Shown in pieces: positions 6,574-7,905 of a stretch of 7,905 nucleotides of DNA (positions are counted from its first letter, which is position 1; every line of letters starts with the position of its first letter). The DNA comes from Campylobacterota bacterium (lineage in GTDB: Bacteria; Campylobacterota; Campylobacteria; Campylobacterales; SZUA-545). The position numbers and the translations under genes were made by a program. The notes under the pieces were generated by a model. It saw only the letters and a program-made list of their open reading frames with translations. It did not search any database and was not told where the DNA came from. The stretch lies in assembly GCA_030836705.1 (NCBI GenBank), contig JAUPLZ010000317.1, forward strand, positions 1 through 7,905, written 5' to 3'.

Positions 6574-7515
6574 TTATTGATTTAGATCCGGCGGGTGCAC
6601 TTTAAGTGCGTTAATGTTCTTTGTGAACTCTTCTTCAACTAGCACGGCTAGTTCTTTTTGTGTTAACTTCATAGAATCTTTAGAGACTAGCTGGTTTAAG
6701 GTTGTCTCTTTCTCCCTTCTTCCTGCTATTGCCTCTTTGATTTTTCCTTCTGCCATAAGTTCTAGGGCTTGCGTTGTCGGGAGTCCTAGCTCTATCCATT
6801 TTTTTGCGAAAAGCTCTATCGCCTCGTTTGGAGAGAGAGGGTTTTCTTTTATATATGAAGATTGAACAGGGGTGAGCTTGATATTAAAATCTTTGCTCAT
6901 CTCTTTCGCGACACCTAGCCAATATTTATTATTTGGCATATACATAAGGGCCTCCGTTATCATCATTCTTTTATCTAAAAAATGAACTTCGGGTGGCATT
7001 TTTTCTTCTAGTCCCAATTCTCTTGCGTAATTTGCAAGAAGGATATTTTCATTTTTTCGGATTCCGGGCACGATATCTTTGATTGGAGTGGCGGTATCCC
7101 CCATTGTAACTTCGCCTAATTCGTGGAACATGCTCCACATGGCGAGTTCGGGCCTGTTTGGAAATATCTCTTGGCAGTAGTTCGCCATGTTTACGCAGTG
7201 TTCGGCGACGGTGAGTTCGGTTTGGTTCCAAAAGCGATACTCTCTTCCTAGTGAGAGTGCTATTTGTTCGGGCTGTAGATGTATTAAATCCGGTTTAAAC
7301 GGATTTACAAGTTCACCGAATGCGCTTTGAACAAGGCACTCTTTTTGAACTTCGTCGATAACCTCTTTTGTTGCGACAAAATCGGAGACTTCTCTGAGGT
7401 TATCGGCGATAAAGTTTCTTAACTCATTGAATGATTCGATTATTACGGAAGATACGCCTTTTTCCGTAAGGAGTTTGTGAAATTCGTTGAGCTTTTTATT
7501 TATTGGGATTTTCAT
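6574..7515 (-). CDS. HD-domain phosphohydrolase, YfbR/phage nucleotidase-like
   Basis: This protein is 313 residues. The core is at about 63-200: a G-E-L-V-N-P-F-K-P-D entry (67-76), the Q-I-A-L-S-L-G-R-E-Y-R-F-W stretch, then A-E-H106-C, F-H131-E132-L-G-E, G-D140-T-A-T-P-I-K146 and L-D181-K. This follows the layout of YfbR-type 5'-deoxynucleotidases and phage HD proteins, which dephosphorylate deoxynucleoside monophosphates using a metal bound by H, H-D and D. The H-D pair is H-E here, a conservative change. The 60 N-terminal residues and about 110 C-terminal residues are extra, mostly charged helices, making it much longer than YfbR (about 200). Its ATG (7515) overlaps the stop of the upstream methyltransferase gene as ATGA, with AAAGG upstream. 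A role in nucleotide pools or defence is inferred; the substrate is unknown. Confidence 0.8.
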   Translation of the reverse strand: MKIPINKKLNEFHKLLTEKGVSSVIIESFNELRNFIADNLREVSDFVATKEVIDEVQKECLVQSAFGELVNPFKPDLIHLQPEQIALSLGREYRFWNQTELTVAEHCVNMANYCQEIFPNRPELAMWSMFHELGEVTMGDTATPIKDIVPGIRKNENILLANYARELGLEEKMPPEVHFLDKRMMITEALMYMPNNKYWLGVAKEMSKDFNIKLTPVQSSYIKENPLSPNEAIELFAKKWIELGLPTTQALELMAEGKIKEAIAGRREKETTLNQLVSKDSMKLTQKELAVLVEEEFTKNINALKVHPPDLNQ

Positions 7516-7905
7516 TTTTGGGCCTTTTTGTGTTGAATTAGGAATCTGCCGTAGGTGCGTCTGCCATCAATATACCCGCGGTCTAGTTTTCCTTGCCATG
7601 ATAAATTTACTAATTTTGGCAATTTTCCGTCTTTAACTTCATAATCACTTCCTAAAATTTCAAACTGCTCAGGATTAAATTTGTCAAGGAATGAGATTGG
7701 CACTCCCATTACTCCATTATAATCCATTGGGATATCTTTTGTTTTGCTTACTTCAATAGCATCGTAGTTATCGTATTTTGGATAATCGGATTCGTTGCCT
7801 TTGTAGGTTTTATAGAGAAGGAGCTCTTCTTGGCGTTTTTTGTGGTCCAGGTTGGTATAACACAAAATGTTTCCGAACTTCTTTATTGCGCCATTTGGTT
7901 CTATG
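7512..7905 (-). CDS. EcoRI-type adenine-specific DNA methyltransferase, C-terminal part (partial)
   Basis: The frame is open from the right edge of the window to TGA at 7512-7514, giving 130 residues. A TTG at 7863-7865 is an internal codon, not the start: upstream codons continue the family pattern (GAIKKFGNILCYTNLD). Family-typical blocks are CYTNLDHKKR, KYDNYDAIEV, a KTKDIPMDY stretch, NGVMGVPISFLDKFNPEQFE and a final G-R-F-L-I. These match the C-terminal half of M.EcoRI-like enzymes, which transfer a methyl group from S-adenosylmethionine to adenine N6 in a short palindrome. The catalytic (N/D)PP(F/Y) and SAM motifs would lie beyond the window. The gene is translationally coupled to the HD gene; no restriction endonuclease follows it, so it may be a solitary enzyme unless the nuclease lies upstream. 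Confidence 0.85.
   Translation of the reverse strand, partial: IEPNGAIKKFGNILCYTNLDHKKRQEELLLYKTYKGNESDYPKYDNYDAIEVSKTKDIPMDYNGVMGVPISFLDKFNPEQFEILGSDYEVKDGKLPKLVNLSWQGKLDRGYIDGRRTYGRFLIQHKKAQK

Noticed and set aside
6614..6865. Plus-strand 83-aa frame opposite the HD gene
   Set aside because: The Ser/Phe-rich translation is the typical antisense image of a Glu/Lys-rich coding region; there is no ribosome site.
7512..7865. A complete 117-aa gene starting at TTG 7863-7865
   Set aside because: The frame stays open to the window edge and the upstream residues fit the methyltransferase family, so this is an internal codon of a truncated gene.
1..7905. CRISPR array, tRNA/rRNA genes, insertion sequence or iteron origin
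   Set aside because: I saw no regularly spaced direct repeats, cloverleaf sequences, transposase motifs or terminal inverted repeats. This was inspection by eye, so short or degenerate cases could be missed.

Overview
The window is AT-rich and coding-dense, with short spacers, overlapping start/stop codons and ordinary purine-rich ribosome binding sites. Its contents are a TOPRIM/CHC2 primase, a phage-style HD phosphohydrolase, the end of an EcoRI-type adenine DNA methyltransferase, an EAL-domain cyclic-di-GMP phosphodiesterase and several unrecognised genes. That mixture, with no core metabolic or ribosomal genes, points to a plasmid, integrative element or large phage-like element. Low GC, A/T-rich third positions and frequent AGA/AGG arginine codons would fit a host in the Campylobacterota (Sulfurimonas/Arcobacter-like). 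This host guess is inference; no taxonomic marker is present.

Left block (1-1545, plus strand): the last 38 codons of an unidentified gene, a 106-aa protein with a very basic C-terminal tail, and a 368-aa protein with four predicted membrane segments. The 106-aa and 368-aa genes overlap by an ATGA junction. The block ends in a spacer (1546-1680) that carries an inverted repeat and a good TATAAT box, so a new transcription unit probably starts there.

Central block (1681-6545, plus strand): five closely packed genes that look like one operon. They encode an unknown 300-aa protein, an unknown 280-aa protein containing a 24-residue repeat, a small 75-aa protein, a 712-aa primase-like protein, and a 240-aa stand-alone EAL protein with all catalytic signature residues. 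The EAL gene has the strongest Shine-Dalgarno sequence in the window. A terminator-like hairpin with a T tract lies about 55 bases inside the primase reading frame and could attenuate the distal half of the operon.

Right block (6574-7905, minus strand): an EcoRI-family adenine methyltransferase (C-terminal part only, running off the window) is coupled by ATGA to an HD-domain protein related to YfbR and phage HD nucleotidases. The two operons converge on a short spacer with an 8-bp hairpin.

How the genes may work together (inference): the primase supports replication or transfer of the element. The methyltransferase protects or marks its DNA, and the HD protein may adjust nucleotide pools. 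The EAL protein would let the element lower host cyclic-di-GMP, tying host lifestyle (motility versus biofilm) to the element's replication operon. The most unusual points are the primase-EAL pairing, the large unrecognised N-terminal half and degenerate TOPRIM site of the primase, and the intragenic terminator-like hairpin.
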